Assembly (NCBI GenBank): GCA_013423325.1
Contig: BLJB01000369.1
Span: 62,001-126,000, forward strand
DNA length: 64,000 nucleotides
Direction: 5' to 3'
Origin: Usnea hakonensis
Taxonomy: Eukaryota > Ascomycota > Lecanoromycetes > Lecanorales > Parmeliaceae
Below, piece by piece: positions 10,439-22,312 of this stretch. The position numbers and the translations under genes are program-made. Position 1 is the first letter of the stretch. Every line of letters begins with the position of its first letter. Under the pieces are notes generated by a model that made no database searches, had not been told where the DNA came from, and worked only from the letters and a program-made list of their open reading frames with translations.

Positions 10439-12058
10439 GAGTTGAACATGGGTAGACGGCTTGAGGAAATTTTATTAGAGAGAAGAGAAGGAATGAAAGA
10501 TAGAGTACGGGTATTGCAAAGATATGACGCCTTAGCCGTAGGGCTTAATTAGGGGGGGGGGTGGGAGCGGGGAGGCTTCCGCAATCAGTCCACTTCGGAG
10601 CTAGAGTAAAAGTGCCCGAGTACCTACGAGCCACTTTATCCCAAGGTGGGCCTAGAGGAACCTTACTTTACCTAACATTACCGTACCTACCCTTTCCTGA
10701 CCGCTTTTTGTTGCCACCACCTTCCCTTATGTATGTTCCTGGATCATGGATCATCCCTAAACGCTCTAATCTACACCTTTCTGGCGGCCACGTTTCTCAA
10801 AATATTCGTTGACAGGTCACAACTTATTGAATGACATTGACCGTCTAGGAATTTAGCACGTTTCAAAATACCAAGAAAGAGCATGCGGCATTCCGGACGG
10901 AACAAGGAGCGTGGCATCGTCTGATTACTGCTGACGCTGTAGAGCACGGAGCCGGTCTCAGGGACACATGTGCTCAGATTTTTCCGCATCGCATGTCATC
11001 TTTATCGCTCATGCAGAAAAAGCTACGTTGTATTTCACAGCCCCTGCCCTCGATAGCGCCTGACTACCAATCGTTTCCCACGTGCCTTGTGCTTTGTTCG
11101 CCCTTGCAGGCTCAACGTGCGTCTTGTTTATCGTTTCTCCGTTACCAAATCCTTGGACTTGTCGTGTATCCTGTTTTGGTCCAGAAAATTCCAAACCCAG
11201 TGTCTTTATTTGGCGCTTCGCGTATCCCTACCTTATAGGACTACCCGGCATTCAGATGTGTGTGCCAAAAACGCATCGAAGTCCTTCTTCGGGTGTGGTG
11301 ACCAGATGGATAGACCGAGCACTTTTCGTGAAAATCATGTTTGTTCTTCGATGGTAATATGAGCTTAAAGTAGAAGGCTAATGTTTCTGACCATGTCTCC
11401 TCTCAAACCTTGGATATGTGTAGCAGTCAGACCAGTTGAATTTTATGTTCGATGTGTGCCCATTGAGCTTTTCGATTCTAAGCTCTGAAGTAGAAGATAG
11501 TCTGAGTCCTAGCGAGTCGCGCAATCTCTAGAGGGGACCATACCACAAGCTTATTACTGACCATGATAACTAGATCCTTATGCAAGCACGAGCGCCTGAC
11601 CATCGGCGCTGACCTCCCCGCGATCGTGGAAGGTATTTTGCGAACCAAGTAGATATTCCAGTCGTAAGCAGACGTCCTTGAGACACGGATAATCGGATCA
11701 ACGATGTTGCGGTGCTGTCTTGACATTTAAAGCTGGCCACCGAACTTCGCAAGCATGCGCATGCGAAGCAGAACAAAATGAGAAATATTGAGTCAGTATT
11801 GCTGATGAGGAGGAATTTGTGTTCGGAGAAGTCTGAAAGTAGTGAAATGAGCCACCCAAGACTCTTGCAGGTATGAATTGTGGGTATCATTAGCACAAGG
11901 CCCAGAGCGAAGATCCTCTGGGGCCCCAACGCTTAAACTTTTGTAACTCCGATCTTCGCTATCGCTTTGGACGTATTTTAATCAATCGTTGCTCCTACTC
12001 GCTGGTGATAGATCTTTGCAGCCCCTAATCCATAGATCCCCTGTCCTGTCATTCTCTA
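10439..12058. other. Long promoter/intergenic region upstream of kcs1
   Basis: Just upstream of the Kcs1 start lies a run of eleven Gs (10550-10560), followed by several ACCTTACTTTACCTAAC-type motifs (about 10,660-10,700). A CACGTG core is at 11079-11084. Short frames exist on both strands (for example minus 11478-11929), but they have no recognisable domain and no convincing splice structure. I call no gene here. Confidence 0.45.
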
Positions 12059-12630
12059 TCACTCCATCGACACATCCTCTTGCTTCGCACCCTTCCCACC
12101 TGATATCCATAAAACATTATTGCACCTGGGTTTTCAAAGAATGAGCACTTCGAGTTTTTCTAACCAGCACGGTTTGGCAGCCCTAAATAATTTTCGCTTA
12201 CCGTATCAAGACCTGGCCCAAGGTACCCGTGCTCTTGCCATCAATGAATTCCTCTGTGTTTGAAAGCTGAACGTTCATGTATGAGTCGACGCTTATCAGC
12301 CGACCGTGATATTCAGTCTGACCCCATTTGAGACGGATGATGACTGGCTCGTTGACACTGTGAATAGAAAGGTTGAAGTGTAAGCCAGCAGTCTCGGCGA
12401 GCGCGCAAATGCTCCATGTAAAGCCATCGACATGTATCTGATTGAACGAAGGCATCGAGAAAGCTATAGCAACGCTGTGGGAGGTCCGAGTGAAGTAGAC
12501 TTACAGCGATTGCAGCATGGGCCGCGGATTTACAGGGACCGACTGCGTCAATCAGCAGTTGAAACTCAAAGCGCATACTCCAGTGGAAGCATGCACATGC
12601 CAAGAAGATCGCAATGATACTTACAGCCAT
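12059..12630 (-). CDS. Small nuclear ribonucleoprotein SmF (four exons)
   Basis: Exons are 12630-12625, 12542-12505, 12357-12202 and 12125-12059 on the minus strand, all with GT-AG introns, giving 88 residues. The spliced protein starts MASVPVNPRPMLQSLVNEPV and carries both Sm motifs: Sm1 RLKWGQTEYHGRLISVDSYM (about 24-43) and Sm2 as VLIRCNNVLW. SmF is one of seven proteins that form the heteroheptameric ring on the U-snRNA Sm site in the nucleus, a core part of the spliceosome. The length matches the family (86-90 residues). The first coding exon is only six nucleotides (Met-Ala), and I place it from the GTAAGT donor and the frame. The gene is divergent from ARP3, with 271 bp between the two start codons, so the promoter is probably shared. 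Confidence 0.93.
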
Positions 12631-12901
12631 TCCGTAGAGACAGACAAGTAATTAATTAGCCTCGTGTGCTCAAGTAGATTTGATCTCGGTTTTTCCAGAA
12701 GGCCGGGTGAAATATTGACCGAATTGACGCGCGTTTGGATTAGGCGACAGCGGAGGCCCAGTCCCACGATCTCCAAGTACTAAAGTACGAATAGCAGACT
12801 ACAATGGGAAAGAGATAGCATACCATTGTGCTGTGCAGTGTCTTGACGATTGGGGTGAAAGACTTGATCCTGGATAGTATCAGGCACCGGAACGTGCGAT
12901 T
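12631..12901. promoter_or_regulatory. Bidirectional promoter region between SmF and ARP3
   Basis: The two start codons face away from each other across 271 bp, so both promoters must lie here or overlap the 5' leaders. I see no clear TATA box. Assignment is by position only. Confidence 0.55.
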
Positions 12902-14483
12902 ATGGCGTCACAGACGCCAGCTGTTGTCATTGACAAGTAAGCATGGAATGCTTCCACGGGTGTGCAGAACCCAACAATCTGATATCTGAACAGTGGTACA
13001 GGCTTTTCAAAGCTCGGTTAATCCCACCATACATGAGAATATCATAATTTGCGCTCATTGCTGATGTGCTACAAGGATTCGCGGGCAATGATTCTCCTTC
13101 GTTCGTTTTCCCTACCGCAATAGCAACGAAAGGCGGCTCTGGTGGTGCTGGTGGCTCTGGATCTGGAAGACCAGCCGTTGCGAATAAGCCCTCGTTCCTC
13201 ACCGGGGGAACAGGTTCTGGTGGCGCCTTGTCTGCGAAGCGAGGGACTGAAGATCTGGATTTCTTCATTGGAGATGAGGCATTGGCTGCAGCGAGTGGAC
13301 CTGGTATACAAGAAATCTTGGGCTGGCGTTCGAGCTGGACTGACCGCACTAGGTTATGGCATACATTATCCCGTGCGACATGGACAAGTTGAAAATTGGG
13401 TATGACTCTCGAATTTGGGGTTTCAGATGCCGGAGCTAATATTTATAGGATTACATGGAGCGATTCTGGTCAAATTCGATTTTTAAATATCTTCGCGTCG
13501 AGCCGGAAGACCATTATTTCTTACTCACAGAGCCTGTACGTACCTTCTTACAGTAGTCACATGGCGTCATTGACGATTTATAGCCATTGAACCCACCTGA
13601 GAACCGAGAGAATACCGCGGAGATCATGTTTGAGTCCTTTAATTGCGCCGGTCTTTACATTGCTGTGCAGGCTGTTCTGGCGCTGGCAGCCTCGTGGACA
13701 TCTTCGAAGGTTTCGGATCGTTCGTTAACCGGCACTGTTATCGATTCAGGAGATGGAGTGACGCATGTTATACCCGTGGCGGAAGGGTATGTCATCGGCA
13801 GCTCTATCAAAAGCATACCTATCGCAGGTCGAGACATTACCTACTTCGTTCAATCTTTGCTCCGAGACCGTGGGGAACCCGATAGCAGCTTGAAGACCGC
13901 GGAGAGGGTAAAGGAAGAATATTGCTACGTGTGCCCAGACATAGTCAAGGAGTTTTCCAGATTCGACAGGGAGCCAGATCGGTTCCTCAAACATACTGTC
14001 ACTTCGCCGAATGGACGAAGCGTTACCGTGGATGTCGGATACGAGCGCTTCTTGGCCCCTGAGATCTTTTTCAACCCGGAGATCTACTCATCCGACTTCC
14101 TCACCCCATTACCTACTGTTGTCGATGGTGTCATTCAATCTTCGCCAATTGATGTCAGGAGAGGTCTCTATAAGAACATTGTGCTCTCGGGAGGGTCCAC
14201 GTTATACAAAGATTTCGGTAGACGACTACAGCGGGATATCAAGCACATGGTAGATGCGAGAATCCGTGCGTCCGAAGTTCGAAGTGGTGGAAAGAAAAGC
14301 GGTGGGCTGGACGTACAAGTTGTAAGCCACAAGAGGCAACGGCATGGCCCATGGTTTGGAGGAAGTTTGTTAGGGCAGACACCTGAGTTCAGGAGTTACT
14401 GTCATACCAAGGCAGAATACGATGAGATCGGGCCGAGCATCGTCAGGAGATTCAACCTGATAGGAGGGCCGGGAAGTACGTGA
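12902..14483 (+). CDS. arp3: Actin-related protein 3 of the Arp2/3 complex (six exons)
   Basis: Exons are 12902-12936, 12994-13016, 13076-13303, 13353-13399, 13449-13535 and 13584-14483, all GT-AG, giving 439 residues. The start MASQTPAVVIDNGTGFSKLG is the phosphate-1 nucleotide loop of the actin fold. Later blocks are GYGIHYPVRHGQVENW, LTEPPLNPPENRENTAEI, VIDSGDGVTHVIPVAEGY (phosphate-2 loop) and NIVLSGGSTLYKDFG (adenosine loop). The Arp3-type Gly/Ser-rich insertion lies at about residues 41-75, and the C-terminus IGPSIVRRFNLIGGPG is typical of Arp3. With Arp2 it nucleates branched actin filaments at cortical patches for endocytosis and tip growth. Exon 2 is only 23 nt. No lesion is seen. 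Confidence 0.96.
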
Positions 14484-15222
14484 CCTTGTGCGATAGAATT
14501 TGCCCAGCGGATACTCGTTTGTCATGAGCCAAAGAGCGATGTGCTGTTCTGTCCTGAACAATAAGTGCAGCTTTCATTGATTCAAGCTTCCACTCTAGGG
14601 TTCGTTGACGGGAGCTTCCCATAAGAGTTCGTTCTCCGGCGGAGAACCCCTGCCCCTTTGACTACCCCGCAGGTTCCCATTAGACCGCGTAGAGACATTT
14701 GGGGTTAACAACTGTGCAGGCTTGATATTGAGAGTAGGAGGACTTTCGGAATGCCTACCATGTAGTCATACAAATACTTGTTATAGTAGGTAATTGGAGT
14801 TGAGTGGTGGTTGCTTTTGTTTTAAGCTCGGCCGAACCCCGGTCAACGGAATTAGTGAGCAGCCTTGCCTAAGGTAGGTAGTCAATAAGTACCTTACCTA
14901 ACCTACCTTACTCTACCAAAGGAAGACAGGTACGTACCGCTGGCTTCGTATCTAGCACTTATTCCAGGGGAACACTATCATTCTTTCACCTCAATCTCAT
15001 CTCATCAACACCTTCAATCCGTTGTCCAGCTTACTCTCCTTAACAAGTGGCCGATCCAGCCAAATCCACACCCATTATGGGTCCACCAATGCATTGATCT
15101 ACATTCCTACATCATTATATCCAGAGAAGAATCTCCAATCAACCACGTAACACATCTACAAGCATCTACAGATACCGCCGACCCCTGAATATCTCCAATA
15201 TTGGCACATTAACAACGACACC
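14484..15222. other. Intergenic region upstream of the nrc-2 type kinase
   Basis: This holds the ARP3 3' end, a dense block of ACCTTACCTAACCTACC motifs at about 14,865-14,925, and a long pyrimidine/CA-rich leader before the kinase start codon, as is common in fungal 5' UTRs. No gene is seen. Confidence 0.5.
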
Positions 15223-17386
15223 ATGACCCAGTTCTTCAACTCTTCGTCCCCGACTTCCTCCGCAGTGCACAATGAGAAGCGAAACTTTTCTGGCATGTCA
15301 AGTTCTTCGAGGCAAACGAACAGTTCCAAGGATTTTCCTCAGAGAATCAAAAATTTCTTCCGCATCAGCAGCTCCGGCAATAGCACTATCATTGGCGCTG
15401 ACGGCCTCCCAACCCCCAAGTCGGAAACAAAGTCCTTCAGACAATCACGCTTTCTCGGTGGGATAACCCGACATAGGTCACAAACAGTAGCGAGTGAAGG
15501 AGATCCTTTGGAGAATAGCATGTCGCCAACCGCTTTGGCAAATCCTTATTTTGCGCACCAAGGACCTCCAATATTGAGACACCACAACGACACTAGTGTA
15601 CCTCCTTCGCCACCAGACACGCCGGTGCATACAAAGGTTCAAGCCGTGAGCGGTGCAAATGACCAGGCTACAGCAGCAGGGAAGGAAGAGCTGGCTCGGC
15701 AATTGCGAAGAGTGGCATCTGCTCCCAACGCCCAGGGGCTATTTCAAAGCTCGAAACACAATGAGAGACCATCATCAGCGGGATTAGGGGACAGTTCACA
15801 AGCCCAGAATGAAGAGGACTCGTCATTAAATATGGTAGACCACAACAAGGGCCACATGTTACCTATACCAAATGCGGATGGCAAGCTACCGTCCCCTGGA
15901 CAGCTACGACAATCAATAGCATTCCGGAGAACTTATAGTTCGAACTCGATAAAAGTCAGAGAAGTGGAGGTTGGCCCTGCAAGCTTTGACAAAATAAAGT
16001 TGATTGGGAAGGGAGACGTAGGGAAGGTATACCTTGTCCGGGAGAAACGATCGAGTCGGCTATATGCCATGAAGGGTATTCCACAGCTCTTGTTGTTTCA
16101 AGCACAACGATTGACTGACACTATGACAGTTTTAAGCAAAAAAGAGATGATCAAGAGGAACAAGATCAAGCGTGCGCTGGCAGAACAGGAGATCTTGGCT
16201 ACCAGCAATCACCCGTTCATTGTTACGCTCTATCACTCATTTCAGTCGGAAGACCATCTCTATCTATGCATGGAATACTGCAGCGGAGGGGAATTCTTTC
16301 GCGGTTAGTTTAGCCTCAGTTCTCTAGAACAAAGCTGACAGATGCAGCACTGCAAACACGGCCAGGCAAATGCATCCCGGAAGATGATGCCCGTTTCTAC
16401 GCCGGTGAAGTCACAGCAGCACTCGAGTACCTCCATCTGATGGGTTTCATATATCGAGACCTAAAGCCTGAAAGTTAGTTGAGTATATTGTCTCAAAGGA
16501 GTCACGAGCTAATGATACAAGACATCCTATTACACCAGTCTGGTCACATCATGTTATCGGATTTCGATCTCTCGAAACAGTCAGGTCCTGACGGTGCCCC
16601 AAAAATGATCATTGGCCGCAACGGTGCAACTCCAAATTCCTTGCCTACAATCGACACCAAATCCTGCATAGCAAACTTCCGAACCAACTCTTTCGTTGGC
16701 ACAGAAGAATACATTGCACCAGAGGTAATTAAGGGTTGCGGTCATACCAGCGCGGTGGACTGGTGGACGCTCGGTATACTGGTCTACGAAATGCTATTTG
16801 GCACTACACCCTTCAAGGGCAAAAGTCGAAATCAGACATTCGCGAACATTCTTCGCGATGATGTACCATTTCCAGAGCATTCTGGTGCTCCGCAAATTTC
16901 ACAGTATGTCCCTGAATCCCCCCTTCTTTGACAGAGGGTGCGGTCGAGTGCTCACCATATGGTTTTAGCCTCTGCAAGTCTCTCATCCGTAAACTCTTGA
17001 TAAAAGATGAGCTCCGCCGAATCGGTTCCCGTGCCGGCGCGTCTGATGTCAAAACCCATCCATTCTTCCGCTCCACCCAATGGGCTCTTCTCCGCCACAT
17101 GAAGCCCCCTATGATTCCTCACCAAGGCCGTGCTATTGATACCGTCAATTTTCGAAATGTCAAGGAGTCAAATAGCAGTATGGATATGGGCACTGGGACA
17201 GGCCTCGGCGGAGGCGTCAGCAAAGACGGCATGCTAGGCATGCCGGGAAGTGCGCTAAAGGGGGTACCCTTGGATAGTGGTATTGCGACGCCGGCAGGGG
17301 AGTTGGCGGATCCGTTTGAGGAGTTCAATAGTGTCACGTTGCACCATGATGACGATGACGAGGGGGGAGGGGGAAGAAGACGGTGA
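15223..17386 (+). CDS. nrc-2: AGC serine/threonine kinase, NRC-2/Fpk1 (flippase kinase) type, five exons
   Basis: Exons are 15223-16075, 16130-16303, 16348-16473, 16522-16903 and 16969-17386, all GT-AG, giving 650 residues. The first about 245 residues are a Ser-rich regulatory region. The kinase domain starts near 255 with the Gly loop GKGDVGKVY, the catalytic Lys in YAMKVLSKKEM, YRDLKPEN at about 377 and the metal site as SDFDLSK at about 398. D-F-D instead of D-F-G is a hallmark of this NDR-like fungal branch. A long insert before the activation-loop TNSFVGTEEYIAPEV is also typical. Yeast Fpk1/Kin82 phosphorylate phospholipid flippases, and Neurospora nrc-2 affects conidiation and hyphal growth. 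The tail is Gly- then Asp-rich instead of carrying a clear hydrophobic motif. Start ATG context is CACCATGA. Confidence 0.93.
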
Positions 17387-18946
17387 GGGTTGTACTGCGG
17401 TCATGCTGAAGTATTAAAAAGTGGGAAATGGGATGGACGGTTAGCATAGCAGTCGTTGATATCAAATATGCCGTCTTTGTCATTGTGGTGTACGGATACC
17501 AGTCAGTGTCCTGATGAGCAGAATCAGAAAGACAAGGGTCGAATGAAGTAGCTAAAAAGCAAAATGTCTGCGAAGAATGAACCGTCTTTCTGGGTGCAAT
17601 TCCTTGTGATACAAAGAACAAATGCCGGATGGATCAATCTTTCTCTTGCTCTGCTGCTTCTCTTACTCTGCTAGAAATACCTTCTCCCTCCCTGGTACTT
17701 TACCGCGCGGATGGTATGGCGGTATACTTTCCTATTCTTCTGTCTTTGGTCGACGTGTCTTTCTTCTAGAGCTCCCCATCTGACAAACATATAAGATGGT
17801 AAAAGATAAATCGTACTCCACGCACACTGTTCATGATCAGCCTTGTCAGTAGGGTAAGGTAGGTCTCTGCACGCCCGGCCAGTCTTTTCAGATTCGGGTT
17901 TTGGGGAGATTGAGGGATGGGTTGGAAGATGGGGGTTGGGTGGTTGGTGGGTGGGTATGGATGGTGGGAATTTGGGTTTGGGGGTTGATTTGGCTGGGAG
18001 GGGGGGGAGGGAAGGTGGTGGGGGTTGTTGAGGGGTTCGTAGTTTTGGGTTTTAGGGTCTTGTCTGGGAAGGGGGAGGGAGGGATGGGTTGGTGGGGTTG
18101 GGGGGGTGTTGTATGGGAAGATTTATGATGTGAGATGTGGGAAATTTCGGGTCGTTAGAAAAGGGGGGCTTGTAAAGGGGATCTGGTCCTTTTGTCTTCT
18201 TCCTCTTTTTTTGAGAATTGCATTGAACCAAGCAGATCTTTGTAGAATGGACCGGGATACATGCAACGTATTCAAAGGACCGTATGACGCTGGTCGTCCA
18301 CTTTGCTAGTTATAGATGCGTCTGCTCTTGGGATCAGAGCGCAACAGCGTAAATCCTCCTCCAACTGTGACAGTTGGGACAGTTTCTCGGCTCCTGGGAG
18401 TTCGACTGTTTTCTCTCAAAGCCTCTGTACAGGAAAAGACCTTGAGTCATATATTTGTCTCTGGGCTTCGCCAGTCCGTTCCCGGCAAGGATCACAAATT
18501 AGGGCGTCGATCTGTACCATGTGTGAGTATTCTTAGTGGTCTCGATATTGATGATCCAGTACCTGAAGTCTGTCCCTTTGTGCTGTAATACTTTGCATTC
18601 TGCTCTATTCGACCCTTGGTGTCTCCCGTTACGAGGAACTGACGGTACTGGTCATACTCTTGGTGAAAGCGTTTCAGTGTCTGCTTCTCCGGAGTGGTAT
18701 TGTCGGTGCTCTTTTCGTTGTTATGAGAAGTAACGTTTGCTTCGGTGAGCTGGGAGCTCTTTGGTATGAGAGTTCTAGTCTATCAATGATGGGGACAGGA
18801 TAGGAGGTGAGAGTATCTTACGGCATGTTGACTTTAGCGGTAGAAGCAACTTGTGGCAAGCAATGCTGGGCCAGTTTAAGATACTTTAAGGTTTGAAGAG
18901 CGGGAGACACCGAGTAGCAGTGTTCTTGACCTTCTTTAAAGCATCA
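17387..18946. other. Intergenic region with a strongly G-rich segment
   Basis: From about 17,886 to 18,120 the plus strand is dominated by runs of three to eight Gs separated by short T/A-containing loops (for example near 17,930-17,965 and 18,000-18,030), compatible with G-quadruplex formation. The rest holds only short frames with no recognisable protein. A GGGTAAGGTAGG motif lies at about 17,852-17,863. Confidence 0.5.
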
Positions 18947-19973
18947 GTGAGGCCTGCAGCCGCTCTTGCTGTTTTGGAGGCCTCCTTCCTTGAACACAGT
19001 CCATGTCCGGGTTATGCTAGGCCGAGAGGTATTACTTGTATGAGCGGAACTCGGCAACATGAGGCACTCCTAGGAGAGACCTTCAAGTTGAAAATGAGAG
19101 GCCTTCAACTTACGATTGGCTATCGCAATTTGAAAATCTCTCCCAATGGGATATCAATCCAAACACGTCTTATATAAGCTCGTGCATGAGAGGCCTGCAA
19201 GCACTCGATGCCATCAGTTCATAAGGGAGACCTTCATTTTCAGTGTAGAGGCCTCCAACCTGGGGTCCAGCCTCGTAATCTAAAGGAAATTTTCTCAAAT
19301 GAACACGCATTTAGACAAATTAATACACTTTTCTTGCAGAAGAGGGACCCGTATGCTTGAGGCAGCCAATTGCTCGGGGAGGCCTTCAGTCTCAACGCGA
19401 AAGGCCTCCAGCCTGTGGTCTAGCCTCGTAATCAAAAGTCATTTTCTCCTAACGAAGATCCGTTCAGATAAATCTAATACACCTGATCTTGCATAGGAGC
19501 TTCAGGCAACCAATTGCTCGTCGAGGCCTTCATTTTCACTGTAAGAGGCCTCCAACATCTGATCAAGCCTGTGCATGTAGCCAGCAGCTTTCGACCGTTG
19601 TTAAGATTGTTTTCGTTCTTGCCTAAAAGGCTCCCACACGCTTGAAGCCATCGATGTCTAAGGGAGGTCTTCAGCGCCAGTGCGAGAGATATTCAACCCA
19701 CAGTCAGGCTGAACAAACAGAAGGTCTCGATTTATGATTTGACACAGTTGGGTACCAAATTGAATTGACGCGCAGTGCTGCGGCGCCGAAGTGCAGGCTT
19801 CTTGCAAAAGGGTGGGACGGAGATTCGTGTGATTGGCAGGATCTGACGATTGGTCAGCTAATGAAAGAGGCTTAGAGGAGGCCTTCCATCTCAGCCTTTC
19901 AGGTCGTACAGGCGGACTAACCTATCAAGGTTTAGGGGAGGCCTGTCACTCACCATCCTGGGAGGCCTCTCGA
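18947..19973. repeat. Degenerate tandem array built around GAGGCCT(C/T)CAAC
   Basis: The core GAGGCCT or a one-base variant recurs about a dozen times (for example 18950, 18976, 19097, 19189, 19248, 19380, 19402, 19522, 19545, 19663, 19877, 19937, 19961). Between about 19,231 and 19,600 the pattern is a true tandem repeat of about 141-147 bp: each unit has a GGCCTTCA half, a GGCCTCCA half followed by GTCTAGCCTCGTAATC or a variant, an AT-rich stretch and CAATTGCTCG. Units diverge by substitutions and small indels. The array is non-coding as far as I can see and runs directly into the 5' part of the zinc-finger gene. Confidence 0.8.
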
Positions 19974-21279
19974 GGGTACTTTATCTGCGCTCTGCCCCTT
20001 CTCTTTCTTTTGTTCTTCAGACCCTGGGCATTCGCCCACCGGCAGCGTTCTTTTACTACGGGGGGAATTTCCCCGCGGATTTTGCCCGCGGATTTTGTTT
20101 CTTCTACTCTTCAGACACCTGGGGATTCGCCCAACAAGCGCTGTTACCCTGCGGGGAATTATCCCCGCGTGTTCGATATTTTTTCCCACTTTTCCGGGCT
20201 ATTTTTTCAAGCACGCGTTGAAGATTATTGCTTTTGTTCACTACAATCGTCCAGTTCACATTCCTCGGGGGATTCTGAGCAAGCTTACGCCCATTATTTT
20301 TGCCTACCAGATTACTGCTGCTCTTCAGAACAACCGTTCGACTCACAAGTTTCTGACTGCCCTCGTCGTATAAGGCCGGCTGGTCCGGAGAATCTCAGCA
20401 CAGCCTTGCTATCCACATTCGTAAGCCTACCGCTCATTGGGAAGACAACATTATGCTGACGAATCATAGCCCATCCATCAAAGCCACAAGCCAACAAATT
20501 CCTTGCACAGAGACGGGTGGGAACTCACGCCTTTTGGGTTCTCTGTCCCTGATCCTGATCCCGATCCTGAAGTGGTCTCTCCAGCTACTACGTCCACCCA
20601 GCAACTCTTACCAGCGACCAACAACTTCCCTGCCGTTTCGAATCACCAATCCCCAACTGAAACGATTTTACCCAAGTCAAATTCAATCGAAGATTGTATC
20701 GGTCTCAGCTATACCGGCTCCACCAACAGTGCGGGATTGAGTATCTCATCAAAAGATCCAGCATCACCAGTGTCACCGCTATCTTTTCCAGAGTTTGACA
20801 TCGGGCCAGAAGATGTCGAGGGGGCTGACCAACCCAGCAATTCTGGAGCTCTCAGACCAATTCCACCTAGTCGCAGAGAAAAGTCAAGAGTGCCTTCCAT
20901 CAGGCATACAGAACGTCTGCCTTGTCCTAGACGCCCGTGTGCCAAGACTTTCCCGCGGCAGTGTGACCTAACGTGAGTCTATTAAAGAAGAGCTCCTTCC
21001 TTCACGCATAGCTGACCACTGAGTAGTAAGCATCTAAAGACTCACAATCGTGAATTCAAATGCGAAGTCCCTGGTTGCAGGTCTCAAGGTTACTACCGCA
21101 TGCAGGATTTAATCCGCCACAAATCAAGCTGCCACGGCGCCTTCGATGTGGGAGGCAAGGTTTTCTGTAAGTATCAGGATTGTGAGTATGCTACCAGGGG
21201 GTTTGCAAGGAATGACAATTGCCACCGGCATATGCGGCTCAAGCATGGTTTCCCGAACGGTTTAGAGCCGGTGAAGTGA
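19833..21279 (+). CDS. C2H2 zinc-finger protein (5' end uncertain, possibly truncated)
   Basis: Three segments join in frame: an open frame ending at 20420, then 20470-20972, then 21027-21279, with GT-AG introns of 49 and 54 bp. The C-terminus has three zinc-finger-like units: CPRRPC-x12-HLKTH, CEVPGC-x13-HKSSCH and CKYQDC-x15-HMRLKH. A Ser/Pro-rich region precedes them. The arrangement suggests a DNA-binding nuclear protein of the fungal-specific multi-finger type, target unknown. No ATG exists in this frame upstream of the fingers. The frame only begins at a non-ATG codon inside the repeat array at 19833, so the true first exon is upstream and unrecognised, or the gene has lost its 5' end to the array. 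The listed start is only the limit of the open frame. Confidence 0.6.
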
Positions 21280-22312
21280 GCAAGCAATTCATCGGACTTA
21301 CGGCGTGGCGTTGGGGGAATGTGTTCAATCCAATGGGAGTAAAATCGTATATAGGGAATAGATCTTTTGACCTTTTAAAAATTCAACGCGCACGTGAAAA
21401 CACTTTTCTTGTCAGCATTTGCGTACAGTAAAAGTGTTGAAGCATACTTAAGGCGTACAACAATACAAGGACAACAAAGCCAGGTATTTCTTCATCTCCC
21501 TTGGCCCAACCCTCAAACCTCCCAAGAACCACTCGCTACGTTGCCAATTGGGCTTCTCAATGTTTTGATACAATTTGGATAGAAACGAGACTCCTCAAGT
21601 AATGATACAATGCACAAATAATGCAATGAAGCTGCCGTATTACTATTCGACCCCAGAGTGTACCTGGTTCGAAAAGCGAGTCCAATTCCTCTGAGTCTCT
21701 CTTCTTTCATGAGAGAGACGCACAAGAGCTCGGAGGGGAAGGAGGATCTCGGGACTGTAGCTCTGGCGCTTGTATGGAGCAAGTACGTGAATAAGCTTGA
21801 TCGAGGAAAAGAGATCGGAGGCCACCTCTTGGATAGCTCCCTCGATACCTGACCACCGTTACCGGTGCTTGCTGGCTACCAAATAGCACTTGAAACCATG
21901 ATGAGTGGGACAATATCCTTGCCTAAAGTTTGTCGGCTTTCCTATGCAAGTATGATTGCTGCTGCATTGGCTCGTCGAATAATTCGGCACCTCAGATCAG
22001 ATACGTGTCTCTTGCTTTCACCCTGTGGGTGTCTTTCCCTCGGCGGTTTTGGCTACTGGCGGCTCTGTGGTCTACCCGTCGGTTTCGTCGTAGGAGATAC
22101 TGCCATATTCGCATTTGACTCGGAACATTGCACTCACACCTCCACATGGTCTCCACCCTGAGCATTCTAAGATGCAAAATGGAAAGACACCTTGACTTTT
22201 GCGTTCTATAAACTTAGGAGGACCCATTTTCTACTTAGACAGTCTAAGAGCCCGCTTAGACACCCTCCCGCTTGGAGCCTCGTTTGCATCTACTATGTAC
22301 GGCTATTGGAGC
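21280..22312. other. Intergenic region, nothing recognised
   Basis: Only short frames without motifs on either strand. It should contain the 3' ends of the two convergent neighbours. Confidence 0.45.

Noticed and set aside
11478..11929. Possible small spliced gene on the minus strand downstream of SmF
   Set aside because: Two overlapping frames but no recognisable domain, no start context and no consistent splice sites.
21655..21690. GGTTCGAA T-loop-like sequence (also at about 56,174 and 58,076)
   Set aside because: No matching acceptor, D or anticodon arms at tRNA spacing. No tRNA gene could be supported anywhere in the window.
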